Shown one piece after another: positions 53,836 to 64,000 of a DNA stretch of 64,000 nucleotides; within the stretch, counting starts at the first letter, position 1; the number at the start of each line of letters is the position of its first letter. This stretch comes from Nocardioides pocheonensis. GTDB taxonomy: Bacteria; Actinomycetota; Actinomycetes; Propionibacteriales; Nocardioidaceae. Both the position numbers and the translations under genes were made by a program. The DNA lies in assembly GCF_003725535.1 (NCBI RefSeq), contig NZ_RJSF01000043.1, forward strand, positions 35,754 to 99,753, written 5' to 3'. The notes under the pieces are model-generated. The model saw nothing but the letters and a program-made list of their open reading frames with translations, ran no database searches and was not told the origin of the DNA.

Positions 53836-55407
53836 ATGGCACGGGCAGCACGCAAGGTTCAAACCAAGACGCTGGAGCAGAAACTGTGGGACGCCGCCGA
53901 CGCCCTGCGCGGCAACCAGGAGCCGAGCGAGTACAAGCACGTTGTGCTCGGCCTCGTCTTCCTAAAATACATCTCCGACCGCTTTGAGGGTCGTCGCACG
54001 GAGATCGAAACCGAACTCGCAGCCGAGGGTCTCAAGCCGGAGCAGATCGAACGCCTTGTCGAGGACCGCGACGAGTACACCAGCCACTCAGTGTTCTGGG
54101 TCCCGGCCGCCGCCCGGTGGGGCATCATCCAGAAGTCTGCCAAGCAGCCTGAGATCGGCGAGTCCATCGACAACGCGATGGATCTCATCGAACGTGAGAA
54201 CCCGAAGCTCCGTGGCGTCCTCCCGCGCAACTACGGTCGCGAGGACCTCGACAAGGGCCGTCTGGGGCAACTCGTCGACATCATCGGGTCGATCGGCTTC
54301 ACCGAGACTGACGACCACGGCTCGGACGACGTGCTCGGACGGGTCTACGAGTACTTCCTCGGCCAGTTTGCGGGTAAGGAGACCGGCAAGGATGCCGGCG
54401 CGTTCTACACGCCTCGGTCCGTCGTTAAGACGCTCGTCGAGATGCTCGAGCCGTACCACGGCCGCGTGTACGACCCGGCGTGCGGCTCGGGCGGCATGTT
54501 CGTGCAGTCGGCCGAGTTCGTGACGGCCCACGGCGGGAAGCGCAACGACATCTCCGTCTACGGCCAGGAGTTCACGTCGACCACCTGGAAACTCGCGAAG
54601 ATGAACCTCGCTCTCCGCGGGATCGACGCCGACCTCGGTGACAAGTCCGCCGACTCCTTCACCCAGGACCTCCACCCGGATCTCCGCGCCGACTTCGTGC
54701 TCGCGAACCCACCGTTCAACGTGAGCGACTGGTGGAACGCGAAGCTTGCCGACGATCCACGATGGAAGTACGGCACCCCGCCGGCTGGTAACGCCAACTT
54801 CGCCTGGGTCCAGCACTTCATTCACCACCTGTCGCCTCGAGGCACTGCGGGGTTCGTCCTCGCAAATGGATCTCTCAGCTCGAAGAACGGCGGCGAGGGC
54901 GACATCCGCCGCAGGCTTGTCGAGGCCGACCTGGTCGACTGCATCGTGGCGATGCCCGACAGACTGTTCTTCAACACCGGTATCCCGGTGAGCCTCTGGT
55001 TTGTCAGCAGGGATCGCGGCGGCAACGCGCAGCACCGCCCTCGCAAGGGTGAGGTGCTCTTCATCGACGCCAGGAAGCTCGGCACGATGGTCAACCGTCG
55101 TATCCGTGAGCTGAGCGACGACGACATCCAGCAGATCGCAGGCGCATACCACGCGTGGCGAAACCATGACGGCGCCTTCGAGGATGTGCCGGGGTTTGCG
55201 AAAGTGGCAACGCTGGCCGATATCGAAGCGCACGGCTTTGTTCTCACGCCTGGGCGCTACGTCGGAACCGAGGACGCCGAGGCCGACGACGAGCCCATCG
55301 GCGAGAAGATCGCGCGCCTCACCGCTGAGCTGTATGCCGAGTTCGACCGAGGGCGCGAGCTTGAAGTATCGGTCCGCGCGCGGCTTGAAGGTATCCATGT
55401 CGACTAG
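53836..55407 (+). CDS. hsdM: Type I restriction-modification system methyltransferase subunit
   Basis: A 523-aa N6-adenine methyltransferase: N-terminal HsdM helical domain ([22 protein letters not shown]), AdoMet site [10 protein letters not shown] and catalytic N-P-P-F. ATG 53,836 has AGGGAGG 7 nt upstream; the upstream open frame is not used. It modifies the sequence specified by HsdS. Confidence 0.94.
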   Translation: MARAARKVQTKTLEQKLWDAADALRGNQEPSEYKHVVLGLVFLKYISDRFEGRRTEIETELAAEGLKPEQIERLVEDRDEYTSHSVFWVPAAARWGIIQKSAKQPEIGESIDNAMDLIERENPKLRGVLPRNYGREDLDKGRLGQLVDIIGSIGFTETDDHGSDDVLGRVYEYFLGQFAGKETGKDAGAFYTPRSVVKTLVEMLEPYHGRVYDPACGSGGMFVQSAEFVTAHGGKRNDISVYGQEFTSTTWKLAKMNLALRGIDADLGDKSADSFTQDLHPDLRADFVLANPPFNVSDWWNAKLADDPRWKYGTPPAGNANFAWVQHFIHHLSPRGTAGFVLANGSLSSKNGGEGDIRRRLVEADLVDCIVAMPDRLFFNTGIPVSLWFVSRDRGGNAQHRPRKGEVLFIDARKLGTMVNRRIRELSDDDIQQIAGAYHAWRNHDGAFEDVPGFAKVATLADIEAHGFVLTPGRYVGTEDAEADDEPIGEKIARLTAELYAEFDRGRELEVSVRARLEGIHVD

Positions 55408-56581
55408 GACGCTCACCGGTGGCGACGTCGCCCGCGGACTCGGTGGCAGGTCGCGCGTGAGCTGGCCACTCCAACGGTCCAGTGACCTCTTCGAGCTTCG
55501 CTACGGGAAGGCTCTCGTTGCGTCGAGTCGCCGGCCCGGGCGAGTGCCGGTGTTTGGCACGAATGGCCAAACAGGGACTCACGACACTCCGTTGTTCGCA
55601 GGGCCCGGGGTGATCGTCGGGCGCAAGGGAGCCGGTCACCTTGGAGTGCACTGGACCGACGAGGACTATTGGGTCATTGATACTGCGTACTCGCTGGTTC
55701 CCAGCGCCGACATCGACCTCAAGTTCGCGTACTACTTAGTGAACTACGTCGGTCTGAACCATCTGAAGCACGGCACATCGAATCCTTCGCTGACGCGCGA
55801 GGCCTTCGGTGCACAGTACTTCCCAGTGCCGCCCCTCGAGGAGCAACGGGCAATCGCGGCCACGCTCGACGCCCTCGACCTCAAGATCCAGTCGAACGGC
55901 CGCAGCGCGCTCCTGCTCGACGGTCTGGTATCGCTTCACTTCCAGAGCCTGCTGGCACGCGTTACTCCGACCTATCAGCCCCTTGGGGAACTCGCGACGA
56001 TCACGAAGGGCGTCTCCTACAAGAGCGCCCATCTGCAAGAGTCCAGAACCTCACTCGTGACGCTCAAGTCGTTTGACCGTACAGGCGGCTACAAGCCGGA
56101 CGGTCTGAAGCCATACACGGGCCAGTACAAGCCCAAGCAGGTCATCGCGCCCGGAGAGCTCGTCGTCGCCCAAACTGACCTCACACAAGGCGCCGAGGTC
56201 GTGGGGCGTGCTGTCCGCGTGCCCGCCGCCCCCTCGGCTGACGTGCTCGTGGCATCGCTTGATCTCGCGATCGTCCGGCCATCTGGCGGGATCGCAAACG
56301 AGTACTTGCTTGGAGTCCTCACCGACGAGCGATTCCGTCAGCACTGCCGGAGCCGAACGACTGGCACCACTGTGCTCCACCTCGCGAGCGATGCCATCCC
56401 TGCCTACGTGGCTCCGGTCGTGACAAGCGATGCTCAGTCCCAATATGCCGCCCTCGTCCGGCCACTTCTCGCGCGCCTTGACTCTCTCGAGCATGAGAAC
56501 GTGGCATTGGCGAAGCTCCGTGACGCGCTCCTGCCCGAGCTTCTCTCCGGCCGCGTCCGCATATCGAAGGCGGCTGCATGA
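55397..56581 (+). CDS. hsdS: Type I restriction-modification system specificity subunit
   Basis: A 394-aa HsdS with two target-recognition domains, each followed by conserved helices ([16 protein letters not shown] and [11 protein letters not shown]). ATG 55,397 overlaps the hsdM stop by 11 bp. The two TRDs differ, so an asymmetric bipartite target is expected; the target sequence cannot be read from sequence. Confidence 0.9.
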   Translation: MSTRTLTGGDVARGLGGRSRVSWPLQRSSDLFELRYGKALVASSRRPGRVPVFGTNGQTGTHDTPLFAGPGVIVGRKGAGHLGVHWTDEDYWVIDTAYSLVPSADIDLKFAYYLVNYVGLNHLKHGTSNPSLTREAFGAQYFPVPPLEEQRAIAATLDALDLKIQSNGRSALLLDGLVSLHFQSLLARVTPTYQPLGELATITKGVSYKSAHLQESRTSLVTLKSFDRTGGYKPDGLKPYTGQYKPKQVIAPGELVVAQTDLTQGAEVVGRAVRVPAAPSADVLVASLDLAIVRPSGGIANEYLLGVLTDERFRQHCRSRTTGTTVLHLASDAIPAYVAPVVTSDAQSQYAALVRPLLARLDSLEHENVALAKLRDALLPELLSGRVRISKAAA

Positions 56582-57291
56582 GCACGATCGACTCCGCTTG
56601 GGCGATCCATGAGCTCGAGGCGTTCGTGCACGCGTCCGGTGACGACGGGATGTACCAGCGGGAGCCTGACGAGGTGGTCGCGGAGCATGCGCACGTCGCC
56701 GAGCAGATTCTCGACAGAGTCGTTCCCGGGTGGCGGGATTGGGACGACCAGCGGCCACAGAAGCTCCGTGCCTACGATTCGTGGGGGCATCTTCGTCACT
56801 GTGTGAGCCGGGGCATTGCTGCTCTCAAGCGTCAGGACGAGTTGCGTGAGAAGCTGGGCGACGATGCACCGTTGATATCTGCAGCGCGACTGCACCCTTG
56901 GGTGTGGGACGGCGCACGTTCACTCTGGCAGTCGGGCCACTACCGCTCCGCCGTTGAGGACGCGGCCAAGAAGCTCAACGCGGAGACGCAAAACAAGCTC
57001 GGACGTCGTGATGTCAGCGAGACCGACTTGTTTAAGCAGGCGTTCAGTCTCGACGTCGCCACCCCCGGAAGGGCACGGCTGCGACGGAGGACGCCTGACG
57101 GCAGCGTCACCTACAAGTCGGTGCAACGCGGCGCTTGGGCGCTAGCGGAGGGCATCTACGCCGGCATTCGCAACCCGTTCAATCACGAGGATCCCAAGGA
57201 CATCGACGAGCAGACCGGCCTGGAGTACTTGGCCGCGCTGAGCGTCCTCGCCCGGTGGGTCGACGATGCGGAGGTCGAAGTAGCGCCGTGA
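56578..57291 (+). CDS. TIGR02391-family (Ymh-like) protein between hsdS and hsdR
   Basis: A 237-aa protein. The C-terminal half has the TIGR02391 pattern: L-H-P-W-V-W-D, G-H-Y-R-S-A-V-E-D-A-A-K, and G-I-R-N-P-F-N-H. It overlaps hsdS (ATGA) and hsdR (GTGA). This family is often found in defence loci and may be an accessory or abortive-type component. The conserved R-N-P-x-x-H could be an active or RNA-binding site; function unproven. Confidence 0.75.
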   Translation: MSTIDSAWAIHELEAFVHASGDDGMYQREPDEVVAEHAHVAEQILDRVVPGWRDWDDQRPQKLRAYDSWGHLRHCVSRGIAALKRQDELREKLGDDAPLISAARLHPWVWDGARSLWQSGHYRSAVEDAAKKLNAETQNKLGRRDVSETDLFKQAFSLDVATPGRARLRRRTPDGSVTYKSVQRGAWALAEGIYAGIRNPFNHEDPKDIDEQTGLEYLAALSVLARWVDDAEVEVAP

Positions 57292-60200
57292 GCAAATTCA
57301 ATGAATCAGTCGTCGAGCAAGCCGCATTGGAGTGGCTCGCCGACCTCGGCTATCAGACTGTGCATGGCCCGAACATCTCCCCTGGCGGCGACGGCCCTCA
57401 GTTGCGCGACTCGTTCGCTGACGTCGTGCTCATCGACCGGCTACTGCCGACGGTGCGTGGGCTCAACCGGGGCATCGACAATGCCGTGATCGACCAGGCG
57501 ATCAAGCGGCTGCTCCGTCCCGAGTCGCAGAACGCGATCGACGAGAACTATCGGATCCACCAGTTCCTGGTTGGCGGCGTACCAGTCGAGCACCGCGGTG
57601 CAGACGGCCAGACGCGTACGACCCGCGTGAAGCTCATCAACTTCGATGCCCCGGAGATGAACGACTGGTTGACGGCCAACCAGTTCACGGTCACGAAGGA
57701 CGGAAAGAAGCGGCGCGTCGACGTAGTTGTCTTCGTCAACGGCCTCCCGCTCGCCCTCTTCGAGTTGAAGAACCCCGCCGACGAGAACGCGGACATGCGC
57801 GGTGCCTGGAACCAGATCCAGACCTACCGCCACGACATCGCGCCACTTTTCGACTTCAACGCGGTCACCGTCATCTCCGACGGTGTCGCCGGCGCCGCAA
57901 TGAGTTCATTCACCGGTGCGTTCGAGCACTATGCGCCATGGAAGACCATCGAGGGTCGCGACGTCATCACTGACCGTCCCGCTCTCGAAGTGCTCATCCG
58001 CGGTGTCTTCGAACCCAAGCGGTTCCTCGACATCTTGCGCAACTTCATCGTGTTCAGCGATGAGACCATCACCGACAAAGCCACGGGACAGCCGATGCGC
58101 TCGCTGATCAAGCGCATCGCGAAGTACCACCAGTACTGGGCTGTCAACACCGCCGTCGAGTCAACAGTGAAGGCAGCAAGCCCGGACGGCGACAAGCGCG
58201 GCGGCGTCGTCTGGCACACCCAGGGTTCCGGCAAGAGCTTCGAGATGGTGTTCTACGCCGCCAAGATCATGCGTGACCCCCGCATGGAAAACCCGACTCT
58301 CGTCTTCATCACCGACCGCAACGACCTCGATGACCAGCTGTTCGGCGAGACGTTCTCGCCCGCGACGATCCTTCCCGAGAAGCCCGTTCAGGCCGAGAGC
58401 CGCACGCATCTGCGCGAGCTGCTCCAGCGGGCATCCGGCGGCATCGTTTTCACCACGCTGCACAAGTTCGCACCTGAAGAACGCGGCGATACGAACCCCG
58501 TGCTCACCAACCGGCGCAACGTCGTCGTCGTCGCCGACGAGGCGCACCGATCGCAGTACGGCTTCGGCGAAACGCTCGACTCCGCGGGGCGCCTCAAGGC
58601 GGGCCTGGCCAAGCACATGCGCGACTCGTTGCCCGGTGCGACCTGCCTCGGCTTCACTGGCACGCCCATCGAGTCGACTGACAAGTCCACCCGAGCGGTG
58701 TTCGGCGAGTACATCGACATCTACGACCTCACCCGGGCGGTCGAGGACGGGGCGACGGTCAAGATCTTCTATGAACCCCGACTCGTGAAGGTAGGCCTGA
58801 GCGAATCAGTCCGGGGGGACCTCGACGAGCTCGCCGACGAGATCACCGAGCAGGTCGAGGAGACTGCTGCATCCGCAGCCAAGTCGCGCTGGGCCCGGCT
58901 CGAAGCGATCGTCGGTGCGGATGAGCGCCTCGACCTGGTCGCCCGCGACGTCGTCGAGCACTGGGAGAGTCGACGCGAAGCCCTCGTCGGCAAGGGCATG
59001 ATCGTCGCGATGAGCCGCCGCATCGCGCTGAAACTCTACGAGAAGATCGTCGCTCTCCGTCCCGACTGGCACAGCGATGACCACCGCACCGGCAAGATCA
59101 AGGTCGTCATGACTGGGTCGGCGTCCGACCCGCAGGAGTACCAGCCCCACCTGCACGACAAGGCCACCCGCAAGGAGATCCAGCTCCGAGCCAAGAACCC
59201 GGATGACGAGCTGGAACTCGTGATCGTCCGCGACATGTGGCTGACGGGCTTCGACGCTCCCGCGATGCACACGATGTACGTCGACAAGACGATGCAGGGC
59301 GCCGGGCTCATGCAGGCGATCGCCCGCGTCAATCGGACCTTCCGCGACAAGCCTGGAGGGCTCATCGTCGACCTCATCGGTGTCTACGCGAGTCTTCAAG
59401 AGGCCCTCGCTGTCTACTCACCGTCGGACCGCGACCAGGCCGGCGTGCCGATCGACGAGATGGTCGCCGTCATGCTGGAGAAGCACGACATCGTCACAGG
59501 CCTGCTCCATGGGGTCTCTTTCGACGCCTCGCCCGATCTGCCTGCTGCAGAGCGGTTGGCGCAGTACGCGAAGGTGCTCGACTTCGTCATGGCTGACCCG
59601 GACCGAACGAAGCGCTACAACGACCAGGTGCTCGCCCTCGCCAAGACCTTCGCTCTGTGCGGTGCGCGAGATGAGGCGGATGCTATTCGCGACGACGTCC
59701 GACTCTTCGTCGACGTCCGCGCTGCGATCCTGAAGGTGCTCAACCCAGACTCCGGACGATCCGGCGCTGGGGCAGTCGACGTCGACACGGCCATTGGCCA
59801 GCTGGTCAACGAGGCAGTGTCCGGCGATCAGGTCATCGACATCTACAAGCTCGCCGGCGTTGAAACCCCGGAGCTGTCGATCTTGTCGGACGAGTTCCTA
59901 GACGGCCTCGTGGACAAGGACAAGCCGAACCTCCAGATCGGGCTGCTCCGTCGCCTACTCGACGACCGGATCAAGACGATCAAGCGTAGCAACGTTGTGC
60001 AGACCCGGGTGTTCTCCGAGATGCTCGACGAGGCGATCAACCGGTACAACAACCGATCTCTCACATCAGCGGAGATCATTGCCGAGCTCATCACCTTGGC
60101 CAAGCAGATGCGTGATGAGATGCAGCGTCACGCTGCCCTCGGCCTCCGCGAGGACGAGATCGCCTTCTACGACGCCGTCGCCCAGAACGAGTCCGCCGTC

Positions 60201-60437
60201 ATGGAACTCGGCGACGAGACACTCAAGGCCATCGCGCGCGACCTCGTGCGCACGATCCGCGACAACTGGACCATCGACTGGGACGTCAAGGAGAGCGTGC
60301 GTGCCAAGATGCGCTCTGCTGTTCGTCGCATCCTCATCCGCTATGACTACCCGCCCGATGCCGAACTCGAGGCGATCGAACTCGTCATCGAGCAGGCCGA
60401 GATCTTCGCGGCAAACGACGAGGAATTCGACTTCTGA
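57288..60437 (+). CDS. hsdR: Type I restriction endonuclease, motor/nuclease subunit
   Basis: A 1,049-aa HsdR. N-terminal nuclease with the PD-(D/E)XK core R-V-D-V-V-V-F and F-E-L-K; SF2 motor with H-T-Q-G-S-G-K-S (motif I), V-A-D-E-A-H-R-S (motif II) and G-F-T-G-T-P (motif III); C-terminal helical tail. GTG 57,288 overlaps the TIGR02391 stop. All three RM subunits appear intact, so the system should be active. Confidence 0.95.
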   Translation: MSKFNESVVEQAALEWLADLGYQTVHGPNISPGGDGPQLRDSFADVVLIDRLLPTVRGLNRGIDNAVIDQAIKRLLRPESQNAIDENYRIHQFLVGGVPVEHRGADGQTRTTRVKLINFDAPEMNDWLTANQFTVTKDGKKRRVDVVVFVNGLPLALFELKNPADENADMRGAWNQIQTYRHDIAPLFDFNAVTVISDGVAGAAMSSFTGAFEHYAPWKTIEGRDVITDRPALEVLIRGVFEPKRFLDILRNFIVFSDETITDKATGQPMRSLIKRIAKYHQYWAVNTAVESTVKAASPDGDKRGGVVWHTQGSGKSFEMVFYAAKIMRDPRMENPTLVFITDRNDLDDQLFGETFSPATILPEKPVQAESRTHLRELLQRASGGIVFTTLHKFAPEERGDTNPVLTNRRNVVVVADEAHRSQYGFGETLDSAGRLKAGLAKHMRDSLPGATCLGFTGTPIESTDKSTRAVFGEYIDIYDLTRAVEDGATVKIFYEPRLVKVGLSESVRGDLDELADEITEQVEETAASAAKSRWARLEAIVGADERLDLVARDVVEHWESRREALVGKGMIVAMSRRIALKLYEKIVALRPDWHSDDHRTGKIKVVMTGSASDPQEYQPHLHDKATRKEIQLRAKNPDDELELVIVRDMWLTGFDAPAMHTMYVDKTMQGAGLMQAIARVNRTFRDKPGGLIVDLIGVYASLQEALAVYSPSDRDQAGVPIDEMVAVMLEKHDIVTGLLHGVSFDASPDLPAAERLAQYAKVLDFVMADPDRTKRYNDQVLALAKTFALCGARDEADAIRDDVRLFVDVRAAILKVLNPDSGRSGAGAVDVDTAIGQLVNEAVSGDQVIDIYKLAGVETPELSILSDEFLDGLVDKDKPNLQIGLLRRLLDDRIKTIKRSNVVQTRVFSEMLDEAINRYNNRSLTSAEIIAELITLAKQMRDEMQRHAALGLREDEIAFYDAVAQNESAVMELGDETLKAIARDLVRTIRDNWTIDWDVKESVRAKMRSAVRRILIRYDYPPDAELEAIELVIEQAEIFAANDEEFDF

Positions 60438-60497
60438 CGGTTTACATCCTCCTGGTCAGGCCGGATTGACATAGCTGACACAGGAAGGAGGTAGCCC

Positions 60498-61805
60498 TTG
60501 AACGAGATCAAGTGCCCGCACTGCGGGACCGTGTTCACCATCGACGAGGCGGAATACGCCAGCCTCGTGGAGCAGGTGCGCACGGCGGAGTTCGAGAAGG
60601 AGCTCCACGCGCGGCTCGCCGAGGCCGAGAAGGCCAAGAAGGCCGAGATCGAGCTTGCCGAGGCGAAGGTCGCCCAGAAGGCACAGCAGGCTGCCGCGCA
60701 GAAGGACGCCGAGATTCAGCGTCTGAAGAACGAAATCGAAGGCGCCAGCACGGCTGAGGCGCTCGCCGTGGCGAAGGCCGCTGAGGAAGCACAGAGGGCC
60801 GCCGCCGTGAAGGACGCGGAGATCCAGCGTCTCAAGAGTGAACTCGCGATCGCCGACACCAGCCAGCAGCTCGCTGTCACGCAGGCAGTTTCGGTCGTGA
60901 CGGAGAAGCTCGGTGACGCTGAGAGCAAGCTCGCTCTTCAGCAGGCCGAGCAGAAGGTGACCGAGGCTGCGCTCAAGGAGTCGCACTCGAAGGAGATCGC
61001 GCTCCTGCAGGAGCAAGTCGAGCAGTACCGCGACTTCAAGGCGAAGCAGTCCGTGAAGCTGCTGGGTGAGTCCCTCGAACAGCACTGCGAGACCGAGTTC
61101 AACCGTGTCCGCGCGATGGCGTTCCCTAATGCCGACTTTGGCAAGGACAACGACGCCTCCACGGGCTCGAAGGGCGACTACATCTTCCGCGACTTCAATG
61201 AAGACGGCGTCGAGTACATCTCGATCATGTTCGACATGAAGAACGAGGCGGACACGTCGTCGACGAAGAAGAAGAACACCGACTTCCTCGCCAAGCTCGA
61301 CAGGGACCGCCGCGAGAAGCGGTGCGAGTACGCCGTACTCGTGTCGATGCTCGAAGAGGATTCCGAGCTCTACACGGGTATCACCGACGTCTCGCACATG
61401 TACCCGAAGATGTTCGTTGTTCGACCGCAGTTCTTCCTCGCCATCATCGCCCTCCTCCGTGGTGCCGCGCAGGAGACCATCGTGGTGAAGGCCGAGCTCG
61501 AGCAGATCAAGAAGCAGAACATCGACATCACGAACTTCGAGGTCGAACTCGAGGACTTCAAGTCGGCGTTCGGCCGCAACTACGACCTCGCGAAGCGCAA
61601 GTTCGATACCGCCATCGACGACATCGACAAGGCCATCGAACGCCTCCAGAAGGTCAAGGAGGGGTTGCTCGGCTCGGGCAACAACCTCCGCCTCGCCAAC
61701 GACAAGGCGACCGCCCTCACCGTCAAGAAGCTGACGCGCGGCAACGAGACGATGAAGGCCAAGTTCGCCGAGCTCGACGCTCCCGCGGGGCCCGACGCCG
61801 CCTGA
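60498..61805 (+). CDS. DUF2130 coiled-coil protein with nuclease-like domain
   Basis: A 435-aa protein. An N-terminal zinc-ribbon-like start (C-P-H-C-G), a long Ala/Glu/Lys coiled coil (about 25-190) and the DUF2130 domain with G-D-Y-I-F-R-D-F...F-D-M-K-N-E, a pattern like a PD-(D/E)XK fold. The start is TTG 60,498, placed by GGAAGGAGG about 9 nt upstream; no better ATG/GTG exists. It follows hsdR by 60 bp and may be an RM-associated effector, by position only. Confidence 0.75.
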   Translation: MNEIKCPHCGTVFTIDEAEYASLVEQVRTAEFEKELHARLAEAEKAKKAEIELAEAKVAQKAQQAAAQKDAEIQRLKNEIEGASTAEALAVAKAAEEAQRAAAVKDAEIQRLKSELAIADTSQQLAVTQAVSVVTEKLGDAESKLALQQAEQKVTEAALKESHSKEIALLQEQVEQYRDFKAKQSVKLLGESLEQHCETEFNRVRAMAFPNADFGKDNDASTGSKGDYIFRDFNEDGVEYISIMFDMKNEADTSSTKKKNTDFLAKLDRDRREKRCEYAVLVSMLEEDSELYTGITDVSHMYPKMFVVRPQFFLAIIALLRGAAQETIVVKAELEQIKKQNIDITNFEVELEDFKSAFGRNYDLAKRKFDTAIDDIDKAIERLQKVKEGLLGSGNNLRLANDKATALTVKKLTRGNETMKAKFAELDAPAGPDAA

Positions 61806-61819
61806 CCGTTGGGCCGGTT

Positions 61820-61853
61820 GAGGCGCCCTCCACCGTCTTGGTGAGGGCGCCTC
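61820..61853. terminator. Hairpin terminator between DUF2130 and integrase genes
   Basis: A GAGGCGCCCT stem with its complement, extended by three pairs after a 1-nt bulge (arms 61,820-61,834 and 61,840-61,853). It lies between convergent stops at 61,805 and 61,887 and can serve both. Confidence 0.65.
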
Positions 61854-61886
61854 GAACGCGTCCAGGAAGCTCTCGGGGCCGCGACT

Positions 61887-63296
61887 CTACCTGTCTTCCA
61901 ACTTCGCGACCGAGTCGCGGAGGGCGTCCTCGCCGGCGCGGACGTAGTGGTTCAGCACTGTGGTGAGCTTGTCACCGAGGTACTGGGCGACGACCTCCCA
62001 CGGCTCGCCAAGCTCCTCGTGGAACCACTTGGTCGCGGCGTGGTGGCGAAGGTTGCGGTAGACGATCGTCTTGGGCCAGGCGTTGTCGGGGTCGTTCTCA
62101 TCGACCCACTGCCGGATGCGGTGCCAGCGCTCGTTGTGGAGCTCGGGCTTCACGGGCAGACCCGTGACGGTGTCGATGAAGATCCACTGCTCGTCCTCGG
62201 GCGGGATGGGGTAGTTCCACCACGCCATGGTCTTGCCGGGCCCGCGCGCGGCGAGCTGGGCGCGGTGCTGGCGTTCGTCCTCCTGGGCGTTCCCCACGTG
62301 TTGCAGCGATGCATTGGCGGGGAGGCCGAGGAGCTCCTTGACCCGCGGGAGCAGCTCGTCCTGCATGACCGAGCGGGGGAGGGGGACCTCGTGGATGACT
62401 TGATTCTTCACCGGACCGCGGAAGCCCGACGAGTGGCGCGGCGTGATCCAACTGCCGTTGACCTGAACGTACCCGCGATCGAAGAAGACATCGATCGCGC
62501 GGAGGCCGTTCTGCTCGCCGAGCCGGAGCCCGCCGAAGCCGGCGACGCGGATCTTGGTACCGAAGAGCGGGAGGCGGGTGAGCAGCGGCTCGGTTCCATC
62601 CGGACCGCACAGCTTGTCGGCCGCGGCTGCCATCGCCTTCACCTGCCGGGTCTCGGGGCGCAGGCGCGGGTCGACGTACTGCGTCGTCGCACCCTGGAAG
62701 ACCGCCGAGCGACCGATCTCCAAACCGTCTAGCGGATCGAACCGGCGGTCCAGCCACTCCAGGCGCCACGCCAGCTTGCGCATCGCCGCCAGGACGCCGC
62801 GCACGTCCTCGCGCCCTCGGGCGGAATGCACCGTCTTGGAGGCTCGATCGATCACCTGCTGGCTGTGCTCGACGCGCCACTTCGCGACTGGCACGTGGCC
62901 GATGGCTGGCAGGACGTGCGCATTCACGCGGGACTCGCGACCCTGGATCGTGCGGGGCGCCTTGGCCCGGCGCTTGCTGTCGGCGATGTACTCCGCCGCG
63001 AGCGCTTCGATGGTGCGGGTCGCTCGCACCTTCGCGCTGGCCGGAACTGCCTGCTCGTGGTCGAGCGCTTCTTCCGCCTGGGCGAAGATCTTCCGCGCCT
63101 CGGCTTCGGTGTTGGCCCGTCGTAGAACCGGCTTCCAGGCCTCGCCCTCGCCGGCCGGCGCCTTGAACTTGATCTGGTAGCTGGTGCCACCGGGGGGAGG
63201 CGCGTAGAGACGGACGCGCCAGGGCCAGCCGGTGCCGTCGAGGCGGCGCTCCTTGCCCTGCGCCAGCAGGGTCGATTTCCTACGCGCTGCTGCCAT
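61887..63296 (-). CDS. Tyrosine-type site-specific integrase
   Basis: A 469-aa phage-type integrase. N-terminal arm/core-binding domains (about 1-200), then the catalytic domain: Arg in [16 protein letters not shown] (the usual H-x-x-R His reads Arg here) and Tyr in L-N-H-Y-V-R-A-G near the C-terminus. It sits at the island's right end, divergent from the rebuilt DUF255 gene. It is the enzyme that should recognise the 17-bp core in DUF255 genes. Confidence 0.9.
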   Translation of the reverse strand: MAAARRKSTLLAQGKERRLDGTGWPWRVRLYAPPPGGTSYQIKFKAPAGEGEAWKPVLRRANTEAEARKIFAQAEEALDHEQAVPASAKVRATRTIEALAAEYIADSKRRAKAPRTIQGRESRVNAHVLPAIGHVPVAKWRVEHSQQVIDRASKTVHSARGREDVRGVLAAMRKLAWRLEWLDRRFDPLDGLEIGRSAVFQGATTQYVDPRLRPETRQVKAMAAAADKLCGPDGTEPLLTRLPLFGTKIRVAGFGGLRLGEQNGLRAIDVFFDRGYVQVNGSWITPRHSSGFRGPVKNQVIHEVPLPRSVMQDELLPRVKELLGLPANASLQHVGNAQEDERQHRAQLAARGPGKTMAWWNYPIPPEDEQWIFIDTVTGLPVKPELHNERWHRIRQWVDENDPDNAWPKTIVYRNLRHHAATKWFHEELGEPWEVVAQYLGDKLTTVLNHYVRAGEDALRDSVAKLEDR

Positions 63297-63340
63297 CGCG
63301 ACCGACCTCCTACGCTGGGCGACGAGGAGCTACGAGAGAA

Positions 63341-63382
63341 TTCGGATCAACTGTTTGTATCATCGAGACCGGATTGATACAA
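63341..63382. repeat. Right-end arm-type repeats and palindrome in integrase/DUF255 promoter region
   Basis: TTCGGATCA (63,341-63,349) and TTTGTATCA (63,354-63,362) repeat the left-end 9-mer with the same 13-bp spacing. The second also forms one arm of a perfect inverted repeat TTGTATCA/TGATACAA (63,355-63,362 and 63,375-63,382, 12-bp spacer). The sites lie between the integrase start and the DUF255 start, so integrase or an island regulator bound here could affect both promoters. Confidence 0.6.
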
Positions 63383-63408
63383 GCATCACTGGATCGGAGC
63401 AGCGCCTG

Positions 63409-64000
<592 letters not shown>

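Overview
This 64-kb window comes from a high-GC actinobacterium, probably of the Nocardioidaceae or a near relative. That placement is an inference from codon use, GTG/TTG starts, 4-bp gene overlaps and gene families, not from a marker gene. It has two very different halves: a sugar-catabolic chromosome region (about 1-31.1 kb) and a roughly 32.3-kb genomic island (31,284-63,572) inserted into a protein-coding gene.

Catabolic half. A seven-gene minus-strand operon (6,779-321), joined by six consecutive ATGA/GTGA overlaps, encodes an L-fuconate dehydratase, a zinc alcohol dehydrogenase, two SDR dehydrogenases, a KDPG-type aldolase, a 2-keto-3-deoxygluconate-type kinase and an FAH-family hydrolase. 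Divergent from it are a ribose/fructose-type ABC transporter (permease, single-domain ATPase, lipoprotein), an L-fuconolactonase-type amidohydrolase and a GntR regulator. A second GntR regulator faces a CUT1 ABC importer that has no ATPase of its own, followed by an enolase-superfamily enzyme and a D-threo-aldose (L-fucose) dehydrogenase-like aldo/keto reductase. Together these can account for a non-phosphorylated L-fucose route to pyruvate and lactate, plus KDG to KDPG chemistry. Next come a secreted two-repeat/Calx-beta protein, then a fructose-type ABC transporter with a universal stress protein and a PfkB kinase under a LacI regulator with two perfect GACAACGTTGTC operators, then a zwf-edd-eda Entner-Doudoroff operon under a divergent ROK repressor.

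Island half. A tyrosine integrase (61,887-63,296) has apparently inserted the island into the DUF255/thioredoxin-like gene exactly at the codons for its C-H-W-C-H motif. The old 5' end (31,137-31,301) is stranded at the left. At the right end the island supplies a diverged but in-frame replacement 5' end plus a new promoter region (63,297-63,555). A shared 17-bp core lies at both ends, and paired 9-bp repeats with 13-bp spacing (probable integrase arm sites) lie inside both ends.

The island cargo is defence-like. It comprises (i) a six-gene minus-strand operon (36,926-31,442) with an S1-domain protein, two small proteins, a DUF3696-type ATPase, an unknown protein and a RecB-like Fe-S nuclease; (ii) a 1,267-aa helicase-nuclease and a convergent large GTPase; (iii) a nested actinomycete integrative element (about 43.5-48.9 kb) with a serine recombinase, Xis, HUH replication initiator, FtsK-type translocase broken by an in-frame amber codon, and a SCO3933-like protein; (iv) a four-gene overlapping operon with a sigma-70-like protein and a second DUF3696 ATPase; (v) a type I restriction-modification operon with a TIGR02391 gene between hsdS and hsdR, followed by a DUF2130 coiled-coil protein. 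No tRNA, rRNA or CRISPR array was seen.
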